Source: Sisyra terminalis (Eukaryota > Arthropoda > Insecta > Neuroptera > Sisyridae). Taken from it: a stretch of DNA of 64,000 bases. The stretch covers positions 6,076,001 to 6,140,000 of the forward strand of contig OY292277.1 of NCBI GenBank assembly GCA_958496175.1, written 5' to 3'. The notes beneath the pieces are model-generated. The model did no database searches, was not told the DNA's origin, and was given only the letters and a program-made list of their open reading frames with translations. This document shows positions 47,501 to 58,760 of this stretch, one piece after another (position 1 is the first letter of the stretch; every line of letters begins with the position of its first letter). Position numbers and translations under genes: made by a program.

Positions 47501-47676
47501 ATGTGGGAGCATATTGTAATGAATCGAAGACAATATAGGCGTTGGGATGGGAAGATGGATTTGAGACGAACCTTATTTATAGTACGTACCACCATCGTCT
47601 ACACTCTTCCGCACATATTCATCCTGTCAGTTGCAAATGTTGAAAAATATCAATATGTTTCCGATGAGCCATGTAG
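47501..47676 (+). CDS. Candidate first coding exon of a secreted or membrane protein, product unknown
   Basis: Open from ATG 47501 (or ATG 47519, MNRRQYRRWDGKMDLRR...) to AG|GTAAGA at 47676/47677, a good splice donor; the first stop comes right after the junction. The exon would end in phase 2. Basic residues are followed by a hydrophobic run (TLFIVRTTIVYTLPHIFILS, about residues 24-43 from the first ATG) and then VANVEKYQYVSDEPC, like a signal peptide with cleavage after SVA. GC is well above the flanks and codon use looks ordinary. A TATA-like box lies upstream. No family is recognised and the next exon was not found. It is the best host-exon candidate in the window, but still a prediction. 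Confidence 0.35.
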
Positions 47677-48649
47677 GTAAGAACGCCCGAATATATTAAG
47701 CAAAATTCTCAAACAATAAATTACGACAGTGTATCGAGATTAAACATTGGTGTGGCAAGAAAGCATCCCCCATCCCCATCCTCAGCCATTGAAAAGGAAA
47801 TAATTTATTTATCATTGAAAAATCCGCGATGAAAAGATGCACGGATAGTCGGAGGGTGTACGGAGTTCGGCTCGGTAATTACAAACTGTGAGAAAATTTC
47901 GCAACGGTTCGGTGGTGTGTTTTTTTTTTCACGTTGCCTAGATGGGAAATTGAACGAATGGATCGGGGGGTGGATGTTGGATGCTGGATGCTGGATGTTG
48001 ACTTGGTGATGTGAGAATGACCTCAGCGGGGATCAAACTCCCGAGAAAGGGCTTTAACACTTGCTTTCCAATTACCGACGTGTCTCTTGCAATGGCTTAT
48101 TACAAAAGAGGGTGCGGTCCCATCCGATTTTCCGAGCGATGCGATTATTAATGACACATCGTTGGGGGTGTCTTCGAAAAACGATTACAATTTTCACAGT
48201 TTTGGTGCATCGATTTTAAAGATATGTGTTTTTTGGGGGAAATTTTTGGTGCAACAATGTGTTGCATTTAATCTCTTTCCCATTTGGATTGATGGTATAT
48301 ATGGCATGGTGTGGGACAATGAATGGAGATGGATTTGAAAGGGATTGACGAGCGTCGTGATAATCCATTGTGAATGGAAGAGTGAATATTATTCTCTGTA
48401 TAAACATGAAAATTGGTTTGATCGTTTTCAATGTCCATCAATCGATTCATCACCCACACAATAATGTCAATGTCAAAGTAACACGCACATTGCACGCGTG
48501 GCTTTCCTCGATATTGCAAACTTTCCCTCGTTGATCACTAACCCTATGCTGCACATCCCTCTTCTTCAATTTACGAGAACTTGATTAAGCCTTTGATTTT
48601 CAAAAAAAAAATATTCTTTCAATTGGTTGACAAAGCAAATTATTTTCCT
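47677..48649. other. GC-richer unique sequence, possible first intron of the 47.5-kb candidate
   Basis: Contains a short (GGATGYT)n tract at about 47974-48001. Open frames overlap on both strands (48087-48338 plus; 48216-48519 minus). No exon is supported. Confidence 0.3.
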
Positions 48650-50350
48650 TAACTGGGAAAAACTGGGCCAAAAAAAGACAATATTTTTTTTGAAAAGTGT
48701 ATCAAAAATATTGTTGACGGTGTCAAAAAAAAATATCGGGAAGCTTTGAGCCCTCAATATTAATATTAAAAAGTCTATCATCTTTAATTTCAATTATTTA
48801 TTTGTGCTTTCATTTTTGCGTCAAGGCTCTTAAACTATCAAGGTAAAAAATTTGTTATTCCACTTAAGAATTACAGCATCATTCTAGTTGATAGTTTGGC
48901 CTAATTTTCCAGAAAATACAAAGAAAATTCGTTTAGACTAACGAATATTTAATTAAGTTCCAAGAAATTATGAATAAGCAAAAAATAAAGTGTTCTACTA
49001 AAACATTTCAGTAGCATGTACGACCATCTCTTACCAATCGGGTTGAATTTTCCAATATTAATCATACAATGATAGATCCTACTCCATTAGGCTGGGTCAA
49101 AAAATCGAATATTTTTTTTTTGAATAGTATATCGAAAATTTTAGCCGTTAATATTAATATTAAGAGGTCTATCAACTTTAATTTCGATTTTTTATTTGTG
49201 CTTTTATTTTTGCATCAAAGCTGTCAAACTATCAAGATAAAAAAATTCCTCTTCACATATATTTATTGAAAATTAAATTCCCTACAAAAAAGGTTTCTTT
49301 GAAAATTTTTGCCAGACACGCCGTTTCCGAATAATCAAGTTGTAACATTGATATGATTTTTTGATTTATCTTATTTATTTTGGAATTTTGTAACTAACGA
49401 ACAAATAAATATATAGAAATGAACAATATAGATTCTTAAAGAAAATTTAATCCTCTACAAAAAAGGTCTCTTAATGTTTTTACATAAAATCACTTTTTCA
49501 AAAGTTATTCACAATTAAAGTTGAAGGAAAAATTAAATTATTGTTTTTTTCGTTGTTGAACTAATTTTGAAAGAGTGATTTTATGTAAAAATGTTAAGTG
49601 ACCTTTTTTATAGAGCATTAAATTCCTTTCAAGAATCTATATTGATCATTTCTATATATTTATTTCCATTCGTTAGTTACAAAATTCCAAAATAAAGAAG
49701 ATAAATATAAAAATTATATCAATGCCTGAAGCTTGATTATTCAGAAACGGCGTGTCTGCCAAAATTTTTTAAAGACGTTTTTTGTAGGGAATTTAATTTT
49801 CTATAAATATATGTGCAGATGATTTTCTTTACCTCGATAGTTTGACAGCATTGACGCAAAAAATGAAAGCACAAATAAAATATCGAAATTAAATAACTTT
49901 TGAAAAAGTGATTTTATGTAAAAACGTTAAGAGACTTTTTTTGTAGAGCATTAAATTCCCGTCAAGAATCTATATTGTTCATTTCTATATATTTATTTGT
50001 TCGTTAGTTACAAAATTCCAAAATAAAGAAGATACATCTAAAAATTATATTAATGTTTGAAGCTTGATTATTCGAAAATGGCGGGCCTGGCGAAAATTTT
50101 TAAAGATACCTTTTTTGTAGAGAATTTAATTTTCTATAAATATATGTGCAGATGATTTTTTTTACTTTGATAGTTTGACAGCATTGACGCAAAAATGAAA
50201 GCCCAAATAAAATATCGAAATTAATGATGATAGACCTCTTACTATTAATATTAAGGGCTCAAATCTTCCCGATATTTTTTTTTTTGTCACCTTCAACGTT
50301 ATTTTCGATATACTTTTCAAAAAAAAAAAATTGTCGATTTTTTTGGCCCA
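48650..50350. mobile_element. Large palindromic element, family C
   Basis: The outer ends are inverted ('actgggccaaaaaa' at about 48660, '...tttttttggcccagt' at about 50352). A second start at about 49085 ('ggctgggtcaaaaaatcg') repeats the left end in the same orientation, so the left side carries a nested or duplicated end. The pivot is near 49530. The right arm holds a direct duplication of 333 bp (49560-49892 and 49893-50229). Conserved blocks are 'ctacaaaaaaggtctctta', 'ccagacacgccgtttcc' and 'ttaatattaatattaa'. No coding capacity. Confidence 0.82.
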
Positions 50351-52904
50351 GTCTTATATCTACCTTTAAAATGTGCCATAAACTTAAGGTTTTTCTTGAA
50401 TTTTTATAAGATGGTACTCCCATGTGATTGCCCGCATTTTATACATTTTTTGAAGGATTTTTTGAATGTAAAGATAGAACTTTGATGTCAAAAATTATTT
50501 GTTTATATTTACTTAATTTTTATGTATATAAATTTGTAGCTAAAAATCTTTAGTAAAACGTGAGTTATAGCACTCCAAAAACTTCCACGATTTCGGCTGA
50601 TTGGTTTATCTCAAGTAAAAAAGCTGCGTTTTAATCTGTACGCTTAAAAGCTTAGAAAATATAAAAAATTGGATTTTGAGGAAATTATTGAATTTTGTTT
50701 TTAAAAAATATAGAAATTTTGGAAATTTTTCGATGATTTTAGTTTATTTTGTGCGTTTACATGTGCAATGGCTACCTTATAAATCGGAAGTCAATAGACC
50801 AAACTTTTCTTCAGATATGATGGAAACAAGTTTGGAAAATCCAGTTTTAAAAAAAAGCGGATTTAAAGTTTTAAGTACGGTTAAAATTATAACGACTTCC
50901 AATTATAAAAAATCACTTTTCCACCATATTTTAGACGAGTGTAAGACGCGATTTATGTAAAAGAAAATCCAATTTTTGTCACCCTTTTTAATCTATCACT
51001 AAGAACAACCCCCTTAAGGAAACATAATTGAAAATCTTCCCACGAAAATTGCGATTTTAACTCACTTTATTTAAGAGTAAAATATACAATAATAGTAATA
51101 AGTAGGCTAAATTGTTCAAAAATTCAAATGGTCCAAATTCCAAATCGCATTATTATTTTCAAATCTTCACCCCTTCGGATTTAGATGCATTTATATGTGG
51201 AACGATATGAAGTATTTAGAGAATGGTTGAACGTTAAATGCGTGCACGTTATCAATTTCCTTATCGGAAGGGAAATGCAAGCGGAAATAATATAAACGAT
51301 GCACCGTTTAAACAAATCAACTTTTCGAAATTTATCGTCAATCGGCATCTGTTGATTCCGTTTAACGGCCTTTTAATTGAAATTAATTGTTGTTATCTAT
51401 TGTTGGAAATTTAAATGTTTTGCTTTAGTCGTTACAAAATTTTAGGTTCCTTTGGACCATAAAACATTTTTTTAAACTTTTATGATATACTCTCAACGAT
51501 TTACTAAACAAATGGTTAGGAGTTTTTTATTTTTATATTTTTAAAAGACGTGAAAATCTAATTTTAAATCTTAAATTGTTAATATTTGAAATCTAAACTT
51601 ACATATGAAAATTAAATGGCTGCAAGGAAAAACGAGGAAGACAGATGAAAATCAGGAACTTTTTGAAAAATTTTTGATCACTAGATGGAAGAATTCAATC
51701 TTGCAACAGCTTTGGTCGGTCATTACCTAGAAAACTTAATGATTCCAAATCAGTGATTGAGAAAAGTTAAGAAAAAAACGGATACGGAAATTTCTTGAAT
51801 TTTATCCGACTTTAATCGGAAAAAAAACGATTCAAATATTGAAGTGGAAAGACAATTTTCAGAAAAAATCGGTTGAAGTTTCTCTAACATTGATTTGAAA
51901 TCATTAACTTTTCTAGGTAAAAGAAGAATTAATTTTTCGCGAAATGAATTATTCCCTTTAACGTTATTGCCCGTCTCCTACATACGTATTGGTGAAACAA
52001 GGGAAATAACATAGGAGTTAAAAGAAAATACAATAATCTGTATTTCAAATATCAAAAAACTGAATTTTGTCATTTGTTTCAACAGTCATTTTGATTTCAT
52101 TTAATTGCCAATTTTTACTAGTTGTCAGATGAAGAAGTGTAGGCTGTGAATATTTCACGGGTAGTTACTAGTATAAAATGTTTTTGTTCAGAAAATCAAT
52201 TTAAAATCTTTAACTTTTTGGAGTAAAAAGTAAGGAAAATATATCTCCCCTCCTCATTTCCAGTTAAATATTTTCTGTATGAAAATAAGTTGAAATTCAA
52301 TAAACTTTCGTATTCGTTTTTTTTTAAATTTGCTCCGAAATTTTTTAGGAATCATAAATTTTTCAATTTTCTTGGTAATGGCTAATTTTTTTTTTGTGGC
52401 ATTGAATTCTACTCCTTGTTGATGTTTCGTCCTGATAAGAATCTTTCGATTGAGAAAGTTCTTCTCTTTTTAAAAAAAATCCTAATTTTATTCATTTTTC
52501 TTTGTTTTTTCTTGGAATCTTCCAGATTCCTTTCTTCAATATGAAAAGCATTCGTACTAAGCATTTTCTCCCCCCCCCTTATTTTTAGAATTATGTGATC
52601 AAACTTCTTAAACAGTTTAAGGGTGTTTAGTTGTGGGGATTTATGAGAAAAGTGGGGATTTTAGGGGTTAATAAGGTCCAAATTGAATTGAAATTTTTCA
52701 GAAACATGGCTCAAATAGTTGACTACCTACAGAATTGATTTCTTGATTTCAATTTTTTTCATTACTTGGGATTTTTTGCTAAACAACCTTAAGTTTTTGT
52801 CACTTAATCGATAATTATACCCCCCGTTTTTTTTATGTCAGTTTCTGTAAAATTTTTTTGGCTTTACTTCCGATAATTTTGACGATAAGTTGTCCAAGGT
52901 ATCA
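50351..52904. other. AT-rich sequence, no gene seen
   Basis: No repeat relation noticed. A 94-codon plus frame at 50676-50960 is AT-rich and unrecognised. Confidence 0.4.
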
Positions 52905-52961
52905 TTTGAACCGTTTACTTTGAAAGTGAGTTAAGTCCATTTCAAGAACAATCCCTATAGT
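52905..52961 (+). repeat. Dispersed repeat H, interrupted copy
   Basis: 'cgtttactttgaaagtgag' through 'acaatccctatagt', where family B copy 3 begins. Repeat H resumes for only a few bases after the insertion. Confidence 0.75.
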
Positions 52962-53342
52962 AGATGATAAAATTCAGATCTCAGCTTTTATTTTTTTAAA
53001 TAAGAAGACAATTCAGGTTGTTTAAGATCGGTTTTTTCAACTTTGACCTCGAATAACTTTTGAAGGAATAAATATATCAAAAACTTGTCCGAGACCTTTT
53101 TTGTAGATCGTTCAATTTTCTACAATAATATACCTTGGTTATTCCGAAATATTGTCACCAACGTGAGATATAAAATTCCAAATTGCAAGAGAATATTGTT
53201 CCCATATTATTTAAATGGAAAATCGAAATTTGCGACGCGGTACTGATAAAATCCAGATCTCAGCTTTTATTTTTTTTAAATAAGAAGACCATTTAGGTTG
53301 TTTAAGATCGGTTTTTTTATTTAATATTTTTACTATTCAATT

Positions 53343-53380
53343 AGCTACGTTTCGTTACGTATCGTAACTTCATCAGGCTT
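53343..53380 (-). ncRNA. Hammerhead-like motif, family B copy 3, left (intact core)
   Basis: Minus strand: AAGC, CTGATGA, A, GTTACG/CGTAAC stem II, GAA, ACGT, A, GCT. All parts match the best copy at 8095-8132. Confidence 0.5.
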
Positions 53381-53422
53381 TTTGATTCACAAAAAGAAAA
53401 TATTTTATTTTTGTGAATCAAA

Positions 53423-53460
53423 AACCCTGATGAAGTTACGATACGTAACGAAACGTAGCT
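53423..53460 (+). ncRNA. Hammerhead-like motif, family B copy 3, right
   Basis: CTGATGA, A, GTTACG/CGTAAC, GAAACGTAGCT are intact. The 5' side of stem I reads ACC instead of AGC, breaking one pair. Confidence 0.45.
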
Positions 53461-53821
53461 AATTGAATAGTAAAAATAATAAATAAAAAAAAAACGATCT
53501 TAAACAACCTGAATTGTCTTCTTATTTAAAAAAAAAATCCTATAGTGTTATAATTTTCGGGTGGCACATGAAATTGGGGCGGCATATGGATATTGAAAAT
53601 TCCATTTTTATATAAGTAAAGATTTTACCAATTTACTTGATTAATGATGAAAACAAGAGAGGCGGAAAATTGAAAATTTTCGATCGGTCCCGGGCGGCAA
53701 AAATCCACGCTATGCCCCTGATCTTTGAATTAATATACATCAGCGGGCGGAGAACCGGGGTAAATTACTCCAAATGAAGTAAAAATGATTTATTTTTTTT
53801 TGGGTAATAGGGAAATTATTT

Positions 53822-54045
53822 TTATATGCGCCGTTTACTTTGAAACTGAGTTAAGTCCATTTCAAGAACAATCTCTATAGTGTTATCATTTTTAACCATA
53901 TGAACATAAGATACTAAGGAGGAGGGAATAATTGGCGTTTTTGTTAAAATCAGTAATTTGTGAAAACTTAGCAGTTAAATAATTAACATACTTTGTTTTA
54001 GTTACAAGAAGAAGAATTACGCCACTTTCAAAATAAACGAGTCAT
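53822..54045 (+). repeat. Dispersed repeat H, copy 2
   Basis: Closely matches 10529-10774, apart from a small internal deletion near its end ('agaattacgccactttc'). Confidence 0.82.
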
Positions 54046-56439
54046 TTATTAAAATCTTAAGGATTTTTCCTCCGTTATTTACCTTCCCTTTCTTTTTCTA
54101 GATTTTATCTCACCCAATAAACGAAAGTTTTTTTTTTGAAACTTATCAAATTTAATGGCCTGATTTTTTAGTAGGACACTATGTTTTGTAGAGCAAAAAA
54201 TTAGGAAATTATCCTTTCTTTTCTCATCCGTAAAGAATTTTCTATAAAAAGCTTTATTTTTACTAATTTTTGCGAAGAAATTCGGGAAAAGTTTATGAAA
54301 GTTTGGTTTATTATTTTCTTTTTATACAAGAAGTTTTCATCTGAAAATATTCTTGTTCAATGCAAATGGGGTTGAAGTGTTTCATTTTTGGCACAAAAAA
54401 CCGGCGCAAATGAAAGGGAATTTACCGTTAAAATCAAAATGGGATAATGGAGTAGCTCGTGTGCAGACAGATGCATATCTCATCTCTTTCCTGTCACTAA
54501 CATCATAATCAAAAACGACAAAAAAAAAAAAAATAATCCGACCTCATCAACCTGAAATTATACGTCTCAGCCAAACTGAGTGATACCAAAATGTGTGCTT
54601 CTATTTCACTTCTTCTTCTTCTTCTTGTCGACGACATTGCGATGCCTTTAAAGTCTCTATGTGCAATGATAATGGAAAACATTGCCGGGAAAAGAAAGGA
54701 TAATGGAGTGGCATGTAATGTCTCATGCGGAGCCCATTTGTTGAATGGCACTGGGATTTTGGGTTGTTAGTGGCGCGCGCGATGTTTGAATTCATTTATA
54801 TATTGTGAGGTCATTTCCGTTCTTTTTCTTCGATGAGGCGCTCTATTGTTGCAGTGAAAAGACTTCCGCACACCTTTTGTGTCACCACTGTTCCTTGGCA
54901 TTCATACGAGTCTGTCCCATTGTTCCCCACTGACTAGGCGGTCCGTGATTTTAATTCTAAGGGATGCAATTGTGTTGTTGGAGAGTTTCAAACGCGAATT
55001 CGCTTCATTTCTCGCATTGGTCGCACTTATGGAATTCAATTTCAAGTCATAACTGGAGAAATTAGGGAATTATCTCGATGAAATCTTTTCGTGAAAAAAA
55101 ATGTTTTAATAATTTTTTCTTCCGAAGAAAATCGAAGGTATATCAAATTTTATTTAAATAAACTTCGCAGAGAAATTTATTCGTTAAAAAAGAAAGCAAA
55201 AAATCATCCCCATCCCCTAATTCTGAAATGATTGAATTCTTGACCATATTCGCAGTATGATTTCTCAAAAACCATCTCATTCGATTGTTGGTCGGTTGGA
55301 AAACCTTTGTCGAGTGTCAATTTGACAGAAACCATTTGACCATTTTTTTTTTCACATAAAAAAACCCCCCGAGTCAATCTCGAGGGTGCATTTGGTCGGA
55401 TGAGGGAAGAAGTGAGTCAATAACCAATTGTATAATATTTCGTTTGGTCAAGTGAGGCTATTTTAAAAATATTTTTATTTGGCCTCATAGACCAAACCAC
55501 CTTACCTCCCCAACCACCCTCATTGTGCATTTGACAGCAAAAATCACCCCATCCCCCTCAAACAACCGACAAATTTTTCATATATTTTCCCGCACTTTGA
55601 CTTGAACATTTCTCACCCCTTGTAAAGTCGCGACAAATTCTATCACTTTTTTCAATAGCAAAGACGAAAAAAAAAAATGTGTTACATATTATCCACACAA
55701 AACGACGAACAGATACCGTAATAAATTTGATAAAATGTCACATTATATGAATGTTTAAATGGTCTTTAACAGATAATAAACGACTTTATAATATGAATGT
55801 TAATGCACTAATATTATCCTTTAGGATAGAAAAACGTTTGAACATCTCATAGAAAATGTATGATAGGAAGGTCTCGGTACCTTTATGGTACAAAAAAAAA
55901 ATAATAATAATGTGGATGCAAAAGTCGGATTGTCACATCGCAAAGGGGGAACATTTGATTCGGAAATCAAATGGCGTGTGTAAGCAATAAATTATAATAT
56001 AAAGATATTCATAGGGATATTAAGTTTTACCTAGCAAAATTTCATGCCTTTTACTACTCCTAATCTTTGATCAATTTACTTGCTAAAAATTTCAACATTT
56101 TTTTCCGCTTCTACCTTTTATTTGATCCGATTAAATCAATATTTGTGTAGAAAAAATAAATTTTAAATTCATTCGGCTCAAATTACCATAAAATGTGGAC
56201 TATTTTAATGATAAATTCTTTTTTAAAGACCCAATTATTTTGTTTAAGTTCAATTTCAAAAAAAAAATAATAATTTCAATAGTCTAGGATATCTGGTAAC
56301 TGGAAGCATTCTTAAGTAGCTGACAAGAAAAGGCTTAATATATCTGACTAACTATACCATATATAACGTTATTCTAATACTTAAATATTAAAATATCCTC
56401 CACTTAGTGGAAAAAAAAATACTTATTCTAAAGGTTAAT
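54046..56439. other. Unique region with GC-richer island and a hairpin
   Basis: 54430-55060 is GC-richer and non-repetitive. A hairpin lies at 55442-55497 (GTTTGGTC/GACCAAAC and TGAGGC/GCCTCA). No exon is supported. Confidence 0.35.
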
Positions 56440-57010
56440 CGAGAAATGAAGTTTATTGCTAATATTGAGCAAAGTATTTAAGAAATGCCGTCTTGCGAGA
56501 AAAGTATTGGAACTTAATGGAAAAAGTCACCTACCGAATCATCAGTTTGGATTCAGAAAATTCCACTTTTCAATTGAGCAAGTTTACAGAGTAATAATAC
56601 GTAACAGATTGCCTGGAAAACAAAAAATTCTAGTCTGCGTCTTTGCTAGATATTTTTCTAGCTTTTTATAAGGTGTGGTGTCGAAAATTGCTTCATAAAC
56701 TGAGAAGAGGTGTATCAAAAGACTATTGTAAGGATTTTGAATTTTATCTAACAGAAAGAAGTTTCCAAATCAAGCAAGGAGAAGTAGCGAGTGGCTTAAA
56801 ATGGATTAAAGCCAGTTTGCCCTTTTGTATTTCATTTACATGGCTGACCTTCTAATTATTGAAGAAGTTTTCTCGGCTACTTACGCTGACGACATTGCAC
56901 TGATGGCAGTAAAAAATGATCTGGTGAGGGATCAGGTATCATCTGGATCATTAGGATCAGATATCATTCTTAACAGAATACTGTAGGTGGACTGACTAAA
57001 AATCATTGAA
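56440..57010 (+). pseudogene. Jockey-type non-LTR retrotransposon reverse transcriptase, broken fragment
   Basis: Frame-shifting translation gives successive RT blocks in the right order: LILSKVFKK, LPNHQFGFRKFHFSIEQV, LDIFLAFYKVW, YLTERSFQIKQGE, a KAS piece, LLYFIYMADL, and TYADDIALMA (YADD at 56882-56893). These match the palm of Jockey-clade RTs. At least two frameshifts are needed. A deletion between KAS and LLYF removes the usual VPQGS...GP block, and the aspartate region reads FYKV for FDKV. No endonuclease domain, tail or target duplication is seen. It abuts the mitochondrial segment at about 57015. Confidence 0.85.
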
Positions 57011-57086
57011 AACAACACTTACAAAGGTTTAATCCTTTTTATTTAAATCATAAAAATTTATCAATAATTATTTGTACTACTATATT

Positions 57087-57094
57087 GAATAGAG
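57087..57094 (+). repeat. Target-site duplication of hAT MITE, left copy
   Basis: GAATAGAG here and at 57295-57302, perfect 8 bp, the length typical of hAT elements. Confidence 0.92.
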
Positions 57095-57294
57095 CATTGT
57101 TTCCTAACCTGTGGTCCGCGGACCCCTGGGGGTCCGCGGTCCCATTTGAAAAAGTTTTTTTTTTTTTAATTTAATGAAGGAATACTAAAATATAATATTG
57201 TCCGAAAATTTCACCTTTTTTTTCATTCAGGGGTCCTTGGCATTATGCTTGATTTCCTTGGGGGTCCGCGGCTGATGAAGGTTAGGAACCACTG
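57095..57294 (+). mobile_element. hAT-type MITE, 200 bp, inserted in the NUMT
   Basis: The ends are CATTGTTTCCTAACC and GGTTAGGAACCACTG, imperfect TIRs of the CAGTGGTTC type. Inside is the GGTCCGCGGACCCC palindrome. The perfect 8-bp duplication GAATAGAG on both sides fixes the boundaries. Removing the element restores the nd2 reading across the site. Confidence 0.93.
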
Positions 57295-57959
57295 GAATAG
57301 AGGAACCTTAATTAGAATTTCTTCTACTATATATAATAAGAACTCTGAATAGGGTTGGAAATAAATTTGCTTGCTTTTATTCCTATTTTTAATAAGAGAA
57401 ATAATTCTATATTTACTAAACAGTCAATGAAATATTTTTTAGTTCAAGCTTTAGCCTAGTCAATTCTTTTATTAATAATTTTATAAGCTTATTTAAATAC
57501 TTCAAATTTAAAAACTTTAATAAATAATTCTATTTTCTTATTAGTAAACTCTTTATTGAGAATAAAAATAGGTTCTGCTCCTTTTCATTGTTGATTTTCT
57601 TCCATAATAGTATCTTGAACTATCTTGAAATAATTCATTGATTTTTCTTATTTGACAAATCATTTTTATAACCAGACAATAGTGCTGCCCCCTTAAAATG
57701 CTCAATAAAATCAAGGTACTCCAAATTGGCCACGATTAATGTTTCGAAATTTACCTGGATAGATGATAAACTTTAGAAAAACTTAGAAAAATAAAAGTAT
57801 CTTGGCAAAAAATACGGAAAGTTTTATTGGTTGACGGAATACAGGTTACTGTATTGACCATAGAAAACAAATTAGGCCTTTAAAAATCAATAAAAAACCA
57901 ACTTGGACCTACGGAGTAGAACTTTGTACGAGTAGAAATATTTCAAAGTTTTTAGTCGA

Positions 57960-58760
57960 AGTTTCTGCGAACAATATTTGATAAACTATAATCTATTAAT
58001 TATATGAGAATCATCGATGATCTACAAGTAGAATATGCTAAGGACATACCACTTCAACTTGAATCTGTTGGATAATGGTGCAGATGTAAAACGTCTTCAA
58101 AAAAGAGCCCATTCTTGACCTGATATGCTGAATTAAGTGTCATATAACCGAGTGGATATGGTTCTTATTGGTTATTGTTAGTTGTGTCATTAGACACAAC
58201 TAACCTCCGAATGTTGAGTAATAGATTATTCCAAACTAGTACCACCAAATCCACAGCGATAACTTGTATTCTTGAATATTAGGTTTTGTCGTTGAAGTTG
58301 ATGCCTGGCTTATTCCACGATTTTTCATCTAAGGATTATTGAATTGGATCCACTTTTTATCCCTCGTCACGATTCTTTGCAAAAATCACTTCCGATTTTA
58401 CCTTTAGAGCAATTATTTGCTTTTAAAGAAACAGTTTTCAACGTTTTTTGACTTAAGTTCATGCAAAATCCAATTCCCCCGTTTTTGTACCATTTCATCT
58501 TCAAATGATTTGGAACCACTTGTTGATCCAAGTTATCTGCGAACTTCCTTTAAGTTTAAGATAAATCTTGATCCAATAACTCCTCCAAATCAGTGTCTTC
58601 CAACATGGCTGGTTAATCTTCGCGTTTTTTGTCGTTGGTACCAAAATTACCACTTTTCAAGAAGCCAAAACCAAAGTTTACCTATTTTCAATGTAATCAA
58701 TGTTCATTGGGTGTACTTTTCTTTAAATTAAATTGCGTTTTGTCTACACAAAAGTTGACA
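57960..58760 (-). pseudogene. Mariner-type (Tc1/mariner) transposase, degraded
   Basis: Read on the minus strand, mariner blocks appear in order: FNLKKS near 58730, LKSGNF, LEDTDLEELLDQD (58563-58607), GNWILHELK, FLQRIVTRDKKWI, ASTSTTKPNI, an IWW...GIIYY block, and a degraded EDVLHLHHYPTDSS where active elements have EVLPHPPYSPDLAPSD. The first catalytic aspartate (in TRDKKWI) is visible. Several stops and frameshifts make it inactive. I could not place terminal inverted repeats. The opposite-strand frame at 58417-58731 is its shadow. Confidence 0.82.

Larger units (their letters stand above)
52962..53537 (+). mobile_element. Foldback element, family B, copy 3, rearranged
   Basis: Begins AGATGATAAAATTCAG and ends GTCTTCTTATTTAAAAAAA. 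It is flanked by 'aatccctatagt' (52950-52961) and 'aatcctatagt' (53536-53546), an 11-12 bp target duplication with one base difference. Its first about 75 bp are repeated after an inserted 207-bp piece (53037-53243) of the family A long palindrome core (matching about 2419-2625). Hammerhead-like motifs lie at 53343-53380 (minus) and 53423-53460 (plus). The mosaic suggests template switching or recombination between families. Confidence 0.82.
57016..57680 (+). pseudogene. nd2: Nuclear mitochondrial insertion (NUMT): 3' part of trnM and first part of nd2
   Basis: 57016-57042 matches the T-arm and 3' end of insect mitochondrial trnM (AAAGG/CCTTT stem). nd2 follows at once. In invertebrate mitochondrial code, with the hAT insertion skipped, blocks read NHKNLSMIICTTMLNS, GTLISISSTM, WMGLEMNLLAFIP, QSMKYFLVQALA, KMGSAPFHCWF and FLIWQ, matching roughly the first 140 residues of ND2. 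AGA as Ser and TGA as Trp are needed. It carries frameshifts (near 57345 and a 10-bp duplication near 57625) and TAG/TAA stops, so it is an old nuclear copy. The 3' half of nd2 is absent. Confidence 0.88.

Noticed and set aside
58417..58731. 104-codon plus frame
   Set aside because: It is the opposite strand of the degraded mariner transposase, whose blocks are recognisable on the minus strand.
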